From IMG/VR virus record IMGVR_UViG_3300031111_000001, positions 1 through 64,000 of that record: 64,000 nt of DNA. One strand, given 5' to 3'. The DNA comes from a virus. The number at the start of each line of letters is the position of its first letter. The first letter of the stretch is position 1. The notes below the pieces were generated by a model. The model made no database searches. It was not told where the DNA came from and was given only the letters and a program-made list of their open reading frames with translations. The translations under genes were made by a program, and so were the position numbers. Of this stretch, positions 55,610 through 63,998 are shown piece by piece.

Positions 55610-55789
55610 TCACTCTCCTTTGTTTTTGGGTTTGCGGAAAATCCAGAACAGAAGGCCCGGAATGGCGAACGCCATATAGAGAGTGCAGACCTTGTAGTGC
55701 TGGACCTGATACTCGGCCATTAGATCGGGGTTGAAGACGCCGAAGACAATCAGCAGCAGCCCCACGAAGAGATAGAGAATGACCGGCAT
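55610..55789 (-). CDS. 59-residue two-span membrane protein
   Basis: Starts MPVILYLFVGLLLIVFGVFN, with a second span at about 36-51 (LYMAFAIPGLLFWIF) and a basic C-terminus. The stop overlaps the start region of the next gene. It is part of the membrane module ending with the SPFH protein. A leader with CCTTCGCAG lies at 55848-55856. Confidence 0.55.
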   Translation of the reverse strand: MPVILYLFVGLLLIVFGVFNPDLMAEYQVQHYKVCTLYMAFAIPGLLFWIFRKPKNKGE

Positions 55790-55876
55790 GGCCTAGCCCC
55801 CTTTCTGGCGATTGATTGCAGGTTGAAGGATCATTCAGGCCTTTCCGCTGCGAAGGTGTTGTGTATTTCCTGCGCT

Positions 55877-56398
55877 TTAGCCAAACGAAACCACCAGTTC
55901 ATGCTCCTTGAGCGCATGGTAGGAGGCTACGGCGTCAGCGATGTGTTCAAAGCGATTCTTGAACTTCGGCCATTGGAAATCGGGGTAAAGGGCGCGGACA
56001 GCGTCCATCATCTGGTCCTTCTCAGCACCGCGAAGGCCAGTTAGAGCTTTCTTTCCGGCCAAAGGGGTAGACCATGCGTGTTTGATCTCCCGCATGGAGA
56101 CGACCACGGCCACTACAGCGGTTGCCATCGCCATCTGGGTGGCCGCACTGGCTGATTGCGCACCGCCCGTTGGGAGTTCCCCGATGATTGCCTGGGGTTT
56201 GTACTTGTTGATGACCTCGATCAGCCCGGCGGCAAGCCCCTGCGATCTACGGACATTGTCATCGGCGACTCGAAACTTGCTCTTGGAAAGCCCAAGCTCG
56301 TTCTTCTTCGTCTTGATGCACCCGCAGTCAATGGGCTTGCCGCCGTCGAAGGCACACCATCCCGTGTTGGCGAAACCAACGTCCAGGGCGATCAGCAT
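55877..56398 (-). CDS. RuvC-like Holliday junction nuclease
   Basis: 173 residues from the ATG at 56398; the longer frame overlaps the upstream gene. RuvC/RNase-H-fold acidic residues: Asp6 in ALDVGFANTGW, Glu in AIIGELPTGG (about 73), and Asp in EHIADAVASYHAL (about 158). GGAQSASAATQMAMATAVVA matches the RuvC central helix. Phage relatives resolve branched DNA before packaging. Overlaps the zinc protein upstream by seven bases. Confidence 0.8.
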   Translation of the reverse strand: MLIALDVGFANTGWCAFDGGKPIDCGCIKTKKNELGLSKSKFRVADDNVRRSQGLAAGLIEVINKYKPQAIIGELPTGGAQSASAATQMAMATAVVAVVVSMREIKHAWSTPLAGKKALTGLRGAEKDQMMDAVRALYPDFQWPKFKNRFEHIADAVASYHALKEHELVVSFG

Positions 56399-57018
56399 TC
56401 CTTGCGGTTGGCCGGGAGCATGCAGAGCAGCTTGATCTTCTCGGCGTCGAGGACTTTGCCGCTCTCGACGCTGTACCACTCGTTGCAGAGGATGCAGCGG
56501 GCACCCGTGCCATCGGCGACGAGCTTGCCGCCACAGGGGCAGAGCTTCATGAGGTGGCCGTACATGCCCTGAAGGATGGAGTTGGTGATGTCCTGGGAGC
56601 CATAGGCAAACGGCTTGTCCTCGACGATCTCGCCGTCATCCTCCAGGCCCGGATGAACCTTGTCCTTGTAGCACTCGCCGTCGATCTCGCAGGCGGTGCC
56701 CTGATCGACGACGCCACGGCACAGACACTCGCCGTCGTCGCACGCGGAACAGTCCACTTCGACGTTCTCGATCTCGCAGACCTCGTCCTTCATGAGGGTT
56801 TCGGTGGCTTCGTGGCTGGACGGGGACAGGATAAAGTTGCCCTTGTCGTAGTTGATCATGAGGCCGCGAACATCGTCCAGCAGGGACTCGTTGATGACCA
56901 TGGGCCTGCCGGTGCGTTTCTTGTAAAGGCTGGCGAGAGCGGCCAGCAGTGCCACCTCCAGGGTGAGTTCCTTTCCGTTCACGACGACCTTGTCGCCGTA
57001 GATCGCTTCGATCTGCAT
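56392..57018 (-). CDS. cysteine-rich zinc-binding protein
   Basis: 208 residues. A strand-helix N-terminus (YGDKVVVNGKELTLEVALLA) is followed by two cysteine clusters: CEIENVEVDCSACDDGECLC with DQGTACEIDGEC (about 81-117), and LCPCGGKLV ... RCILCNEWYS (about 160-187), the second a zinc ribbon. It starts a leftward unit behind the 32-bp repeat and a CTTCGCAGCA leader. No family assigned; DNA- or RNA-binding is likely from the ribbon. Confidence 0.65.
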   Translation of the reverse strand: MQIEAIYGDKVVVNGKELTLEVALLAALASLYKKRTGRPMVINESLLDDVRGLMINYDKGNFILSPSSHEATETLMKDEVCEIENVEVDCSACDDGECLCRGVVDQGTACEIDGECYKDKVHPGLEDDGEIVEDKPFAYGSQDITNSILQGMYGHLMKLCPCGGKLVADGTGARCILCNEWYSVESGKVLDAEKIKLLCMLPANRKEC

Positions 57019-57040
57019 CGTGTCTCCTTGAATGTTGTTG

Positions 57041-57050
57041 TGCTGCGAAG
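57041..57050 (-). promoter_or_regulatory. leader motif CTTCGCAGCA
   Basis: Leftward strand: GAAACACTTCGCAGCACAAC, then CAAGGAG ahead of the start at 57018; a relative of the other CTTCGCA leaders, 22 bases downstream of the 32-bp repeat. Confidence 0.35.
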
Positions 57051-57071
57051 TGTTTCAGTCTGCTCGTCGGA

Positions 57072-57103
57072 TTAGTCGTACCGACGCCCGTGTCTGGATG
57101 AAT
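57072..57103 (-). repeat. 32-bp direct repeat, copy 2
   Basis: Exact copy of 53697-53728, in the gap between the Rad50-like gene and the zinc protein gene. An AT-rich segment with AGAAGAAA/TTTCTTCT dyad (57108-57133) lies on its upstream side, which may end the previous transcript or act as an UP element. Confidence 0.6.
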
Positions 57104-57143
57104 ATTTCAGAAGAAATTTTAATTTTTCTTCTAGTGACCTGGA

Positions 57144-59039
57144 CTAATAGGAAAAAGTTCCTCGCCGTCCAGTTTTAGAAACGGTCAAAATGTCGCCCAC
57201 AAGGCTCTTGAAATGGGACTGGTGGGTGATCAGGAAGACGTGGGGGATTTCCTTCGTGATCCTGAAGCAGAGGTCCATGACCGGCTCCGCAGAGCCTGAG
57301 TCCAGGCTTTCAAAAACCTCGTCGAGGAAAATGAAGTTCAAAGAACTCGCGGCCATAGACCGCACCAGCGCATTGAAAGACACCGCCAGGGCAAGGTTGA
57401 TTTTCTGCCTCTCGCCGCCAGAACTCCCGACAAACGATGACGCGCCATGCTCGTTTTTGACCTCGATATCGAATTTCTCGCGCACTTCACCGGACTTGAG
57501 TTTCTTCAGCGTGGACACCGTAATCTCGATGTCGTCCAATAACATGGCGTTATCGTAAATGATTCTATTCAACTCCGGGGTCACGGAGTCGAACACGTAG
57601 GATTTCAATCCGCCGTTCCCGAAGGTGGCCTCCAGCATGTTGACTAGGGCCATCCGTTCTTCCAGCGGAGAGAGCAGGGCGTTGTGTTCGGACAGCTTGG
57701 ATCGGGCAGCGTCTAAATTCGCCTTCTGAGCGTCTCTAATGGGGCGATGCGGACACGACTCCGTTTCAATGGCTTGGAGCCGTCTACGGGCCTCTGAGAG
57801 CCTCTGGGAGGCATATTGAAGGTCAGACTCCAACTGCTGTCGGCGGGCCACGTCGGCACCGTTCTGAATCACCTGCTCACGGGCCTGGGCTGCTTCGGCG
57901 GCTCTGGCGGCAAGCTGCTCTCTGAGGTTGGTGAGATTCGCAACAGATGTCGCGACGGTAGCCGTCTCGATGTCAAGCGCAGCTACTTCGGCCTCCAGCT
58001 TGTCGGACTCGTCCTGAAGCCTCTTGAGCATGGCCGCGATGTCCTGCGGGCCGAATGCGCGACCACATGCTTCGCACTTCGCGCCGTCGTTGGTGAGCGT
58101 CGAAGCCGTCTCGGCCACCTTGCGCTGTCTGGTCAGAACGCCTTCCTGCTTGAGGGTCAGGGCGTATTGTTCCTGAGACACCCGCTCGATCTTGGCGTTA
58201 AGCTGCTGGGCCAAATCATTGAACTTCGACACGGTTGCGTCGGCGACAGCAAGGTTCTGCCGGTACTGCTCGACATTCGCCGGGCACTGATCCAGGGCTT
58301 CCTTGGCTCGGCGCTCCTCAAGCTCCAGTCGGCCCTTGTCGCTATTCGCCTCCAGCACCCTGGAGCCGAAGTCCGTTTGCCAGACGGCCATGGCCCGTTC
58401 AGCGGCCTCCAGGCTCTGCTCGGCGTTGGTGATCTCGTATTCCGTGATTACCCTTATGGTGTCCCTTATCCGGGTGATCTCGGCCTCCAGACGCTTCTGT
58501 TCGGCCTTGATCTTGGCATGATCCTCGGAGAAGAACGTCAGGCCCAGAGCCTCCTCAAAAACCGTTTTGAACTCCTTGTCTGTGGACGCGGCAAACGCCT
58601 TCACGTCGCCCTGGCCGAAGTGGGCCACCTTGGAGAACGTGCCCTCGGACATGCCCACGATCTGTTCGATCATGATCTGCGTGTCGAAGGACGTGCCCTT
58701 GGTGATCTCCTGCCCGGCCTTCCAGATACGCAGGGAGTTCTTCAGCTTGGCGTCCTTCCGGGTACGGATGATCACCACGTCGTCGAAGTGAAACTCCACC
58801 CGGCAGTCCTTGTCGGCCTCCTCGTTCACTACGGCATCACCCTTCAGGCCGCGCTTCGTGGTCCCCCACAGCGCCCAATGGATCGCCTCGTAGATGGTTG
58901 ATTTCGAGGCACCGTTGGAAATAGAGGTCGGGCTGGAGTTGTTGATGCCCTCGATCAAGACCAGACCCGGCTTTGTAAAGGTAAGTTCCCCTTTGCCGAT
59001 GCCCATGAAGTTCTGTATTTTGAGTAGTTTGGCGATCAC
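57144..59039 (-). CDS. Rad50/SbcC-like ATPase subunit
   Basis: 631 residues from a GTG at 59039 that overlaps the previous stop (GTGA). ABC-type ATPase halves at both ends with a coiled coil and zinc hook (GAKCEACG, Cys322 and Cys325) between. Signature FVGSSGGERQKINLAL and Walker B LNFIFLDEVFESLDS are intact. The Walker A reads SNGASKST (41-48), with Ser where Gly normally precedes Lys, and an extra NNSSPTSI segment as in T5-type proteins. Works with the Mre11-like nuclease at 61482 on DNA ends. Confidence 0.9.
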   Translation of the reverse strand: MIAKLLKIQNFMGIGKGELTFTKPGLVLIEGINNSSPTSISNGASKSTIYEAIHWALWGTTKRGLKGDAVVNEEADKDCRVEFHFDDVVIIRTRKDAKLKNSLRIWKAGQEITKGTSFDTQIMIEQIVGMSEGTFSKVAHFGQGDVKAFAASTDKEFKTVFEEALGLTFFSEDHAKIKAEQKRLEAEITRIRDTIRVITEYEITNAEQSLEAAERAMAVWQTDFGSRVLEANSDKGRLELEERRAKEALDQCPANVEQYRQNLAVADATVSKFNDLAQQLNAKIERVSQEQYALTLKQEGVLTRQRKVAETASTLTNDGAKCEACGRAFGPQDIAAMLKRLQDESDKLEAEVAALDIETATVATSVANLTNLREQLAARAAEAAQAREQVIQNGADVARRQQLESDLQYASQRLSEARRRLQAIETESCPHRPIRDAQKANLDAARSKLSEHNALLSPLEERMALVNMLEATFGNGGLKSYVFDSVTPELNRIIYDNAMLLDDIEITVSTLKKLKSGEVREKFDIEVKNEHGASSFVGSSGGERQKINLALAVSFNALVRSMAASSLNFIFLDEVFESLDSGSAEPVMDLCFRITKEIPHVFLITHQSHFKSLVGDILTVSKTGRRGTFSY

Positions 59040-59278
59040 AAAGTCACCCTGATCACCGGCACCCAAATGTTGCGAACCCATTCGGCGGCGCGACCATCAG
59101 CCCCATTGACCAGCAGGAACTGTGTATCGGTCTTAGAGACGCCCAGGACTTTCTCCAATTGGTCATCGTTGATACAGACGGCATCCTTGATACAAAACGC
59201 CTTCCGTGCCAAAACAGCCTCCTTGTAGGACGGGGCGATGATAATGGTTCGTTTTTCGGGATTGATCATATACTCCAC
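59036..59278 (-). CDS. hypothetical small protein
   Basis: 80 residues. Alpha/beta pattern: RTIIIAPSYKEAVLARKAFC, then QLEKVLGVSKTDTQFLLVNG. The IIIAPSYKEA and FLLVNGADGRAAEW stretches recall a small P-loop-less Rossmann fold. It overlaps the upstream gene by 13 bases and the Rad50-like gene by four. No function assigned. Confidence 0.5.
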   Translation of the reverse strand: MEYMINPEKRTIIIAPSYKEAVLARKAFCIKDAVCINDDQLEKVLGVSKTDTQFLLVNGADGRAAEWVRNIWVPVIRVTL

Positions 59279-59727
59279 CAGTCTTTCTGGACGTTCTTCA
59301 TGCGGGCTGCGCCAAGTCCGCGATCCACAAACAGGTTCCCACCGTAGTCGTGAGCTACAACCTTGCCATTAAGCAACCCGAAGTTTTGGTACTTGAGATC
59401 GGTGAAGAAGTTAGGGAGCTTCTTCGGGGCCATATCTGGTGGCAGAGGATGTGTCCGATGCTGGATCAGCACTTGTGCGCAGGGCGAAACAGCAACGCAG
59501 GGGGCGAACCACTGCGCCCACTTCGTGTACTGGACCTGATCCCATACATCCCATTCAATCGCGTTTTGGAATCGGTTATGGGAACTGAACTCAATCTTCA
59601 CAACGAGGTTCTTGGGATCAAGCGCGTACTCATAGACGTGTCGGAAGCAGCCACCCCCGATGAAACACCCCACGAACATTCGCAGGGCGTCATCGAGGCA
59701 GACTTTGGGTTCGTCGAGGATGTACAT
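59266..59727 (-). CDS. protein-kinase-like fold protein
   Basis: 153 residues from the ATG at 59727 (TGATG overlap with the upstream gene). GGGCFRHVYEYALDPKNLVVKIE resembles the glycine loop and VAxK lysine of kinase folds; NAIEWDVWDQV and WFAPCVAVSPCAQVLIQHRT resemble the alpha-C glutamate and hinge. The C-terminal lobe is reduced to NGKVVAHDYGGNLFVDRGLG, with no HRD motif, so catalysis is doubtful. Phages encode many such short kinase-like proteins. Confidence 0.6.
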   Translation of the reverse strand: MYILDEPKVCLDDALRMFVGCFIGGGCFRHVYEYALDPKNLVVKIEFSSHNRFQNAIEWDVWDQVQYTKWAQWFAPCVAVSPCAQVLIQHRTHPLPPDMAPKKLPNFFTDLKYQNFGLLNGKVVAHDYGGNLFVDRGLGAARMKNVQKDWWSI

Positions 59728-59951
59728 CACCCGCTCCCAAGAGCCGCGCACGTACCACCAACAAAAATCCCCAGCGGTAATGCAGCCACGATGGCTCCCC
59801 AGCCGAACTGGTGCCCCATGATGGCCGACATCAACCCGCCGATCACTGGCGTGAAAATCAACGTGAGTACCAGTGCCACGATCATGAACGATCCAGAAGG
59901 CGGATCGATGGGAATATCGCCTTCGGGGCTAATGAAAATAGGAACAAACAT
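59727..59951 (-). CDS. small two-span membrane protein
   Basis: 74 residues. MFVPIFISPEGDIPIDPPSG leads into two spans, about 23-44 (MIVALVLTLIFTPVIGGLMS) and 52-70 (WGAIVAALPLGIFVGGTCAA). Starts two bases after the ligase stop. Function unknown. Confidence 0.5.
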   Translation of the reverse strand: MFVPIFISPEGDIPIDPPSGSFMIVALVLTLIFTPVIGGLMSAIMGHQFGWGAIVAALPLGIFVGGTCAALGSG

Positions 59952-59953
59952 GG

Positions 59954-61327
59954 CTACTCCCTGTCCAGTTTCAGCACCCGGAACGTGGGGAACTGCAAGG
60001 CCCAGACGCCGTCCTCGTTAGGCTCGTCGGAGAAGGTCTGGAACTGGATTTCGGCCAGCAACCCCTTCAGGCGGTCCCGGTTGGCGTACATCCAGTCACG
60101 GGTGGGTTTTTCCTGCCAGCCCCAATCCCCGCCGTCCCAATCGAGCTTCTGGGCGATCTTATTGCCGTCACGGTCCAGGCTGAACTCGGAAAACCCGGAG
60201 CCGCACTCGCACCGCACGAAGCGCTCCTCATATTGTCCATCGACCTTCCACTTCACCGTGCCGCTGATGACGATGGTGCCGCACGTATTCGCGAAGCGAC
60301 CATCAGGTTCGCCAAGCTGCACCTCTTCAATGATGAAGTCGGCTTCGTGGAAAGGCTTGTACTTGAGAAGCTGGTTGCTGCGCTTCCACTCGTAGGGAAT
60401 ATCCGGGTGGCGCAACATCAAGCCTTCGAAACCTTCCTTGTACATCGCCAGCATGAAGTCTTCGATCAACTGCGGCTTATTGACCACTTTGAAGTACTCC
60501 AGCGGGCGCAGGTACTCGTACTTGCTCCAGTCGATTTCGCGGAGCTTGTTGATCATGTCGTCGGTGGTTTTGATCTCGTCGCCACCAATGGCGAAGACAT
60601 TGAAGAAGATTTTCTTCTTGTTTTTCTCGGAGACGTTGCGATTGCCGCGCACGAAGCTCTGGATGCGCTGGAACGGAATCTGACGGTTGAAGAGTTCGCC
60701 GTCGATGAACTGGAGGTCGTATTCGGCTGCAAGAGCGGCCAATTCGGACACGACGTGACCAAAACCGAAGAAAGGATGGCCCTCACGGGAGCGGATGACG
60801 TTGACGCCCTCCAGCACTTCGCCGTCGATGTCCCAATAGCCGCGCAGGCCGTTCAGTTTACGGCTACACCACCAGTGGTCCACGCCCTTGTACTTCTTTT
60901 CGGAATCGTACTTGTTGGCGAGTTGGACGGTGAAGATCGGGATGAAACCATGCCCCAGAACGGTGTTGACCAGCTTCGCGCCGATGCCAACCTTGAGGTC
61001 TTTCTTGATGATTCTGGAAAATACGTCCTGTGCAATGCCGTTGCATTGGCCCAAGAACCTTTTGACAGCGTCCTTGGCGTTGTTGCCGGTGAGCTTTCGG
61101 GTGGTAAGCTGGTAGAAAAGCTGGCAGAAGTCCTGATAGGCTTGGTCGAATGTTAAACCACCCAGCGCGGGAGGATCGACTTTCGGCAGCTTCTTCATAA
61201 AGGTCGGCGTGAACGGGTTCAGGGCCATGACCAACGCGCTATGCACGCGAGGAGAGGCCGACCTGATCAGATCGGCCTTGGCGTTGGTGCCGGGGGTGGA
61301 AGTGGCTTCGACTAGGAATCGCTCCAT
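59954..61327 (-). CDS. ATP-dependent DNA ligase
   Basis: 457 residues from the ATG at 61327. Adenylation motif KLNG (Lys157 in CSRKLNGLRG), then FIDGELFN (motif III), EGLMLRHP (motif IV), and LLKYKPFHEADFIIEEV (motif V) followed by the OB domain. An N-terminal helical domain of about 120 residues (TFDQAYQDFCQLFYQL) is as in T4-type phage ligases. It seals nicks after replication and recombination. The upstream zinc-ribbon gene ends three bases before it. Confidence 0.92.
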   Translation of the reverse strand: MERFLVEATSTPGTNAKADLIRSASPRVHSALVMALNPFTPTFMKKLPKVDPPALGGLTFDQAYQDFCQLFYQLTTRKLTGNNAKDAVKRFLGQCNGIAQDVFSRIIKKDLKVGIGAKLVNTVLGHGFIPIFTVQLANKYDSEKKYKGVDHWWCSRKLNGLRGYWDIDGEVLEGVNVIRSREGHPFFGFGHVVSELAALAAEYDLQFIDGELFNRQIPFQRIQSFVRGNRNVSEKNKKKIFFNVFAIGGDEIKTTDDMINKLREIDWSKYEYLRPLEYFKVVNKPQLIEDFMLAMYKEGFEGLMLRHPDIPYEWKRSNQLLKYKPFHEADFIIEEVQLGEPDGRFANTCGTIVISGTVKWKVDGQYEERFVRCECGSGFSEFSLDRDGNKIAQKLDWDGGDWGWQEKPTRDWMYANRDRLKGLLAEIQFQTFSDEPNEDGVWALQFPTFRVLKLDRE

Positions 61328-61329
61328 CG

Positions 61330-61482
61330 CTACTTCACCTCGGTGTTCTGGAAGCAAAAGTTGCAGCGGACAACCCGCGTGCCCCACCACTCGATAACCT
61401 CCCAGACTGTGCTGGGGTGGGTGGTTCCGCAGTGCGGGCACTTGAAGACTTTCTTTTTGTCGAAGGTTTTCTCAAAGGGCAT
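61330..61482 (-). CDS. 50-residue zinc ribbon protein
   Basis: ATG at 61482 overlapping the Mre11-like stop (TAATG). Contains FKCPHCGTTHPSTVW and VVRCNFCFQNTEV, two CxxC knuckles 28 residues apart, a minimal zinc ribbon. It lies between the nuclease and ligase genes; probably nucleic-acid-binding. Confidence 0.6.
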   Translation of the reverse strand: MPFEKTFDKKKVFKCPHCGTTHPSTVWEVIEWWGTRVVRCNFCFQNTEVK

Positions 61483-62537
61483 TATACTTTTTCTCCACAT
61501 AGTTCGTTGTACATGGACAGCAGTTCCCTTTTGTGAGGGACAAGATCGGGCTTCATGTCGATGTATTCCCCAAGCATTTGTGTCGGGGTACTCAGGCCAA
61601 TGGTTTGTGAGTGCGCTGTTGCGAACTCTTTTTCGTACCTAATGGCGAAGCCTGGACAGTTGTTCTGCTGGCAATATTCCTTGATCTTTTCCGATAGCCG
61701 CTTATTTTTGATCTTCCATGTCGTGAATATATTCTCGACAGTGACGTTCCGCATTTCCTTGACGTTCGACACGGACACAGTCTGGAAGGAGGGATGTGAT
61801 TCGATTTTGTGATGCAGCAGTTGGTCGTCGTCCGTCAGGACGTAACAAAACCGGGTACTCCCGGCATCGCCGAAGTTGTGCTGCACCAACGCTCCAGGGC
61901 TGAAGACCTTAGAGTGCGTGGGGTTTATCATCGGGTAGTGATAGTGCCCGGCAATCACCCAAGCATTAGTCACTGACTCCAAATAGGAGGCGGTGAGTTT
62001 GGTTTCCGGCATGTTGCCGTGGGGCCTGAAGTCATCCACGCCCTGGTGGATCAGAATGATCCGTGGGTTGCCTTTGGCGATCCGCTCGTACTCGCGCCGG
62101 AAGTCATCCAGATCGTGACAGTAGGGGATGGCAGCAATCTTGCCGATGCTGGTATCCAGGGCCACGGGCTCCATAACGATATGGATACGGAATTGACCGC
62201 GTCCGAAACCATCAAGCATGTCCAGACTGGACACGTCGTAGTTGTAGTTTTCCAGGTCATGGTTGCCGACAGAAATGATAGGCTCCATTCCGTGGTCCAT
62301 GGCGTAGATTAAACAACGCTTGACGACTTTACCGACTGAAGGACGAATATGAGCGCGTGTGTGAAACACATCGCCGGGAATCAATAAATAATTGCAGTTG
62401 TGATTTGCGCCAAATCGCACGGCTTCTCGAAAGGCTGCTTCGATAAGAAGGAGGCGAGAAGGGAACCCTCCCGCCTCCATTTTTGAGAACGCCTTGAAAC
62501 CGTGGAAATGCGGATCACTAAGAACCAGTGCTGGCAT
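61482..62537 (-). CDS. Mre11/SbcD-like nuclease
   Basis: 351 residues. All phosphoesterase motifs: SDPHFHG (7-13), PGDVFHTRAH (about 54), SVGNHDLENY (about 90), LIHQGVDDF (about 163) and AGHYHYP (about 190), followed by a capping domain. Pairs with the Rad50-like ATPase at 57144 to process DNA ends, as gp47/gp46 of T4. It overlaps the recA end by 20 bases. Confidence 0.9.
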   Translation of the reverse strand: MPALVLSDPHFHGFKAFSKMEAGGFPSRLLLIEAAFREAVRFGANHNCNYLLIPGDVFHTRAHIRPSVGKVVKRCLIYAMDHGMEPIISVGNHDLENYNYDVSSLDMLDGFGRGQFRIHIVMEPVALDTSIGKIAAIPYCHDLDDFRREYERIAKGNPRIILIHQGVDDFRPHGNMPETKLTASYLESVTNAWVIAGHYHYPMINPTHSKVFSPGALVQHNFGDAGSTRFCYVLTDDDQLLHHKIESHPSFQTVSVSNVKEMRNVTVENIFTTWKIKNKRLSEKIKEYCQQNNCPGFAIRYEKEFATAHSQTIGLSTPTQMLGEYIDMKPDLVPHKRELLSMYNELCGEKV

Positions 62538-63522
62538 CGTCGTCCTTGAACGACTCAGCGATGAACTTCTGGTACTCCTCCGGGTTACTTTGGAATAGTT
62601 CGGTCAAGTCCTTTGCGCGGTACTTTTTCCCGTCCCACTCCAACCATCCCTGCGAGTCACCCAGCAACCCAAGCTCGTTGGCGAATTTGAGGTGGGAGCC
62701 GATGAAATCGATCCCCGTCTCAAACAGGTTGATGTACTCGCCCGTGACCAGCGGCGGTGCGGTCTTGTTCTTCTTGCCCAGCGCCCGAATGATTTCCCCG
62801 AAAGCGTTTTCGCTTCCTTTGAGGGTTTTGATCTTGGTAAGCTGGATACGCACGGATGCGTAGAACTTGGTCGCGTTGCCACCGGGAGTCTTCGTCTTGT
62901 CGCCCATCATCTGGCCCACGTTGTCGCGAGTCTGGTTCAGCAGGATCAACGTGACGTTCATCTTGTTGATCATGCTGGCGAGTTTGGGCAGGGCCGAAGA
63001 CATGACGGTGGGAAGATTGATGCGTGTGTTCATCTTCTCTTCCCCGAAGGCGGTTTCCTGCTGGCTCTTGGTGACCATCGCCGCCACAGAGTCCACCACG
63101 ATGGTGATGTGGCGCTGGGAATCACTGTTACGCACGATGTTGATGATCTTCTCGATCAGGGCGAAGCTCTCTTCCGCAGTCGTTGGCTGCTTGTACAGCC
63201 ACTTGTTCGGATCGTCGTCCAGACCAAATTGCTTGGCCCGGCTCAGAGAGAAGCTGTGTTCATGATCGAGGAAGACGCAGAAGCCACCAACACGCTGGGT
63301 TTCAACCATCGCAACGGTGGCGATGGCCGTCTTACCGCAGGACTCCTTTCCGTAAATCTCGGTGATGCGCCCCACAGGGAACCCACCGTGATATCTGCCG
63401 GAAAGCACTTTGTTCAGTTGGACAAGGCCAGTGGAGAGCCACTGGTTCACGTCCTGATTATCGTCGCTGAGTCCGCATTCCTTTTGGATTTCATCCACAA
63501 GACTCATGGGTTTCTTAGCCAC
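62518..63522 (-). CDS. recA: RecA-family recombinase
   Basis: 334 residues from a GTG at 63522 behind AGGAGG. Walker A GKESCGKT (58-65), Walker B with ITIVVDSVAAM (about 138), LLNQTRDNVGQMMGDKTKTP (L2 region, about 205-225) and GGNATKFYASVRIQL. It lacks the C-terminal lobe of bacterial RecA and resembles phage RecA/UvsX types. It pairs DNA strands for recombination-dependent replication. Confidence 0.92.
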   Translation of the reverse strand: MAKKPMSLVDEIQKECGLSDDNQDVNQWLSTGLVQLNKVLSGRYHGGFPVGRITEIYGKESCGKTAIATVAMVETQRVGGFCVFLDHEHSFSLSRAKQFGLDDDPNKWLYKQPTTAEESFALIEKIINIVRNSDSQRHITIVVDSVAAMVTKSQQETAFGEEKMNTRINLPTVMSSALPKLASMINKMNVTLILLNQTRDNVGQMMGDKTKTPGGNATKFYASVRIQLTKIKTLKGSENAFGEIIRALGKKNKTAPPLVTGEYINLFETGIDFIGSHLKFANELGLLGDSQGWLEWDGKKYRAKDLTELFQSNPEEYQKFIAESFKDDDASTGS

Positions 63523-63550
63523 TATGGCCTCCTAATGGGGGCCGCAGAGC

Positions 63551-63572
63551 GGGGGCCTTGCGGCCCCCTTTC
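63551..63572. terminator. perfect hairpin between recA and the upstream gene
   Basis: GGGGGCC-TTGC-GGCCCCC; T-run TTTC on the rightward side only. On the leftward transcript it precedes recA and may attenuate. Confidence 0.5.
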
Positions 63573-63584
63573 AGATTGCTCTGG

Positions 63585-63998
63585 TTACTCCTGACAGGCA
63601 CCCAGAATGGATGCCTCAAGGTCGGTGTCAGCCGGGGTGGACGCCACGGGAGGCGCGGCGTCAGGGGCCGGGGCGGGAACGCCATAGCCCGGAGGCAGTT
63701 CGCCCAACTGACTGGAGGCGGGAGCCGCCGGGGCGGCAGGAGTCGCATCGTAGGTCGTCGGGGCCTGGGCAGGGGCCGCAGCAGGAGCAGCGGCAGGGGC
63801 AGCAGTGCCGGGAGCGGCGTTCTGTTTGCCGCCCCGGCGGGCCTCGATGTTCCGGTTCATGATCTCGATGGTTTCCAGAGCGGCCATGTGTTGGTCGTAG
63901 AGCTTGCGAATCGGCTCCATGTCGCCACCGGGGCCAGCCATGAACTGGCCCTTGGTCAGGACCGGCTCAAAGTAGGTGATGCCGCCGTTCTTCTTCAT
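63585..63998 (-). CDS. Ala/Pro-rich protein, possibly incomplete at the window edge
   Basis: 137 residues from an ATG at 63998, two bases from the window end, so the true start may lie outside. The first 60 residues are mixed (KNGGITYFEPVLTKGQFMAG, QHMAALETIEIMNRNIEARR). The rest is low-complexity Ala/Pro (AAPAAAPAAAPAQAPTT) with an acidic end (ADTDLEASILGACQE), the layout of single-strand DNA-binding proteins with a disordered acidic tail, although no OB fold is recognisable. It lies just upstream of recA. Confidence 0.5.
   Translation of the reverse strand: MKKNGGITYFEPVLTKGQFMAGPGGDMEPIRKLYDQHMAALETIEIMNRNIEARRGGKQNAAPGTAAPAAAPAAAPAQAPTTYDATPAAPAAPASSQLGELPPGYGVPAPAPDAAPPVASTPADTDLEASILGACQE

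Noticed and set aside
59266-59727. Active serine/threonine kinase
   Set aside because: Glycine loop and lysine are suggested but no HRD or DFG-type catalytic loop is visible in 153 residues.
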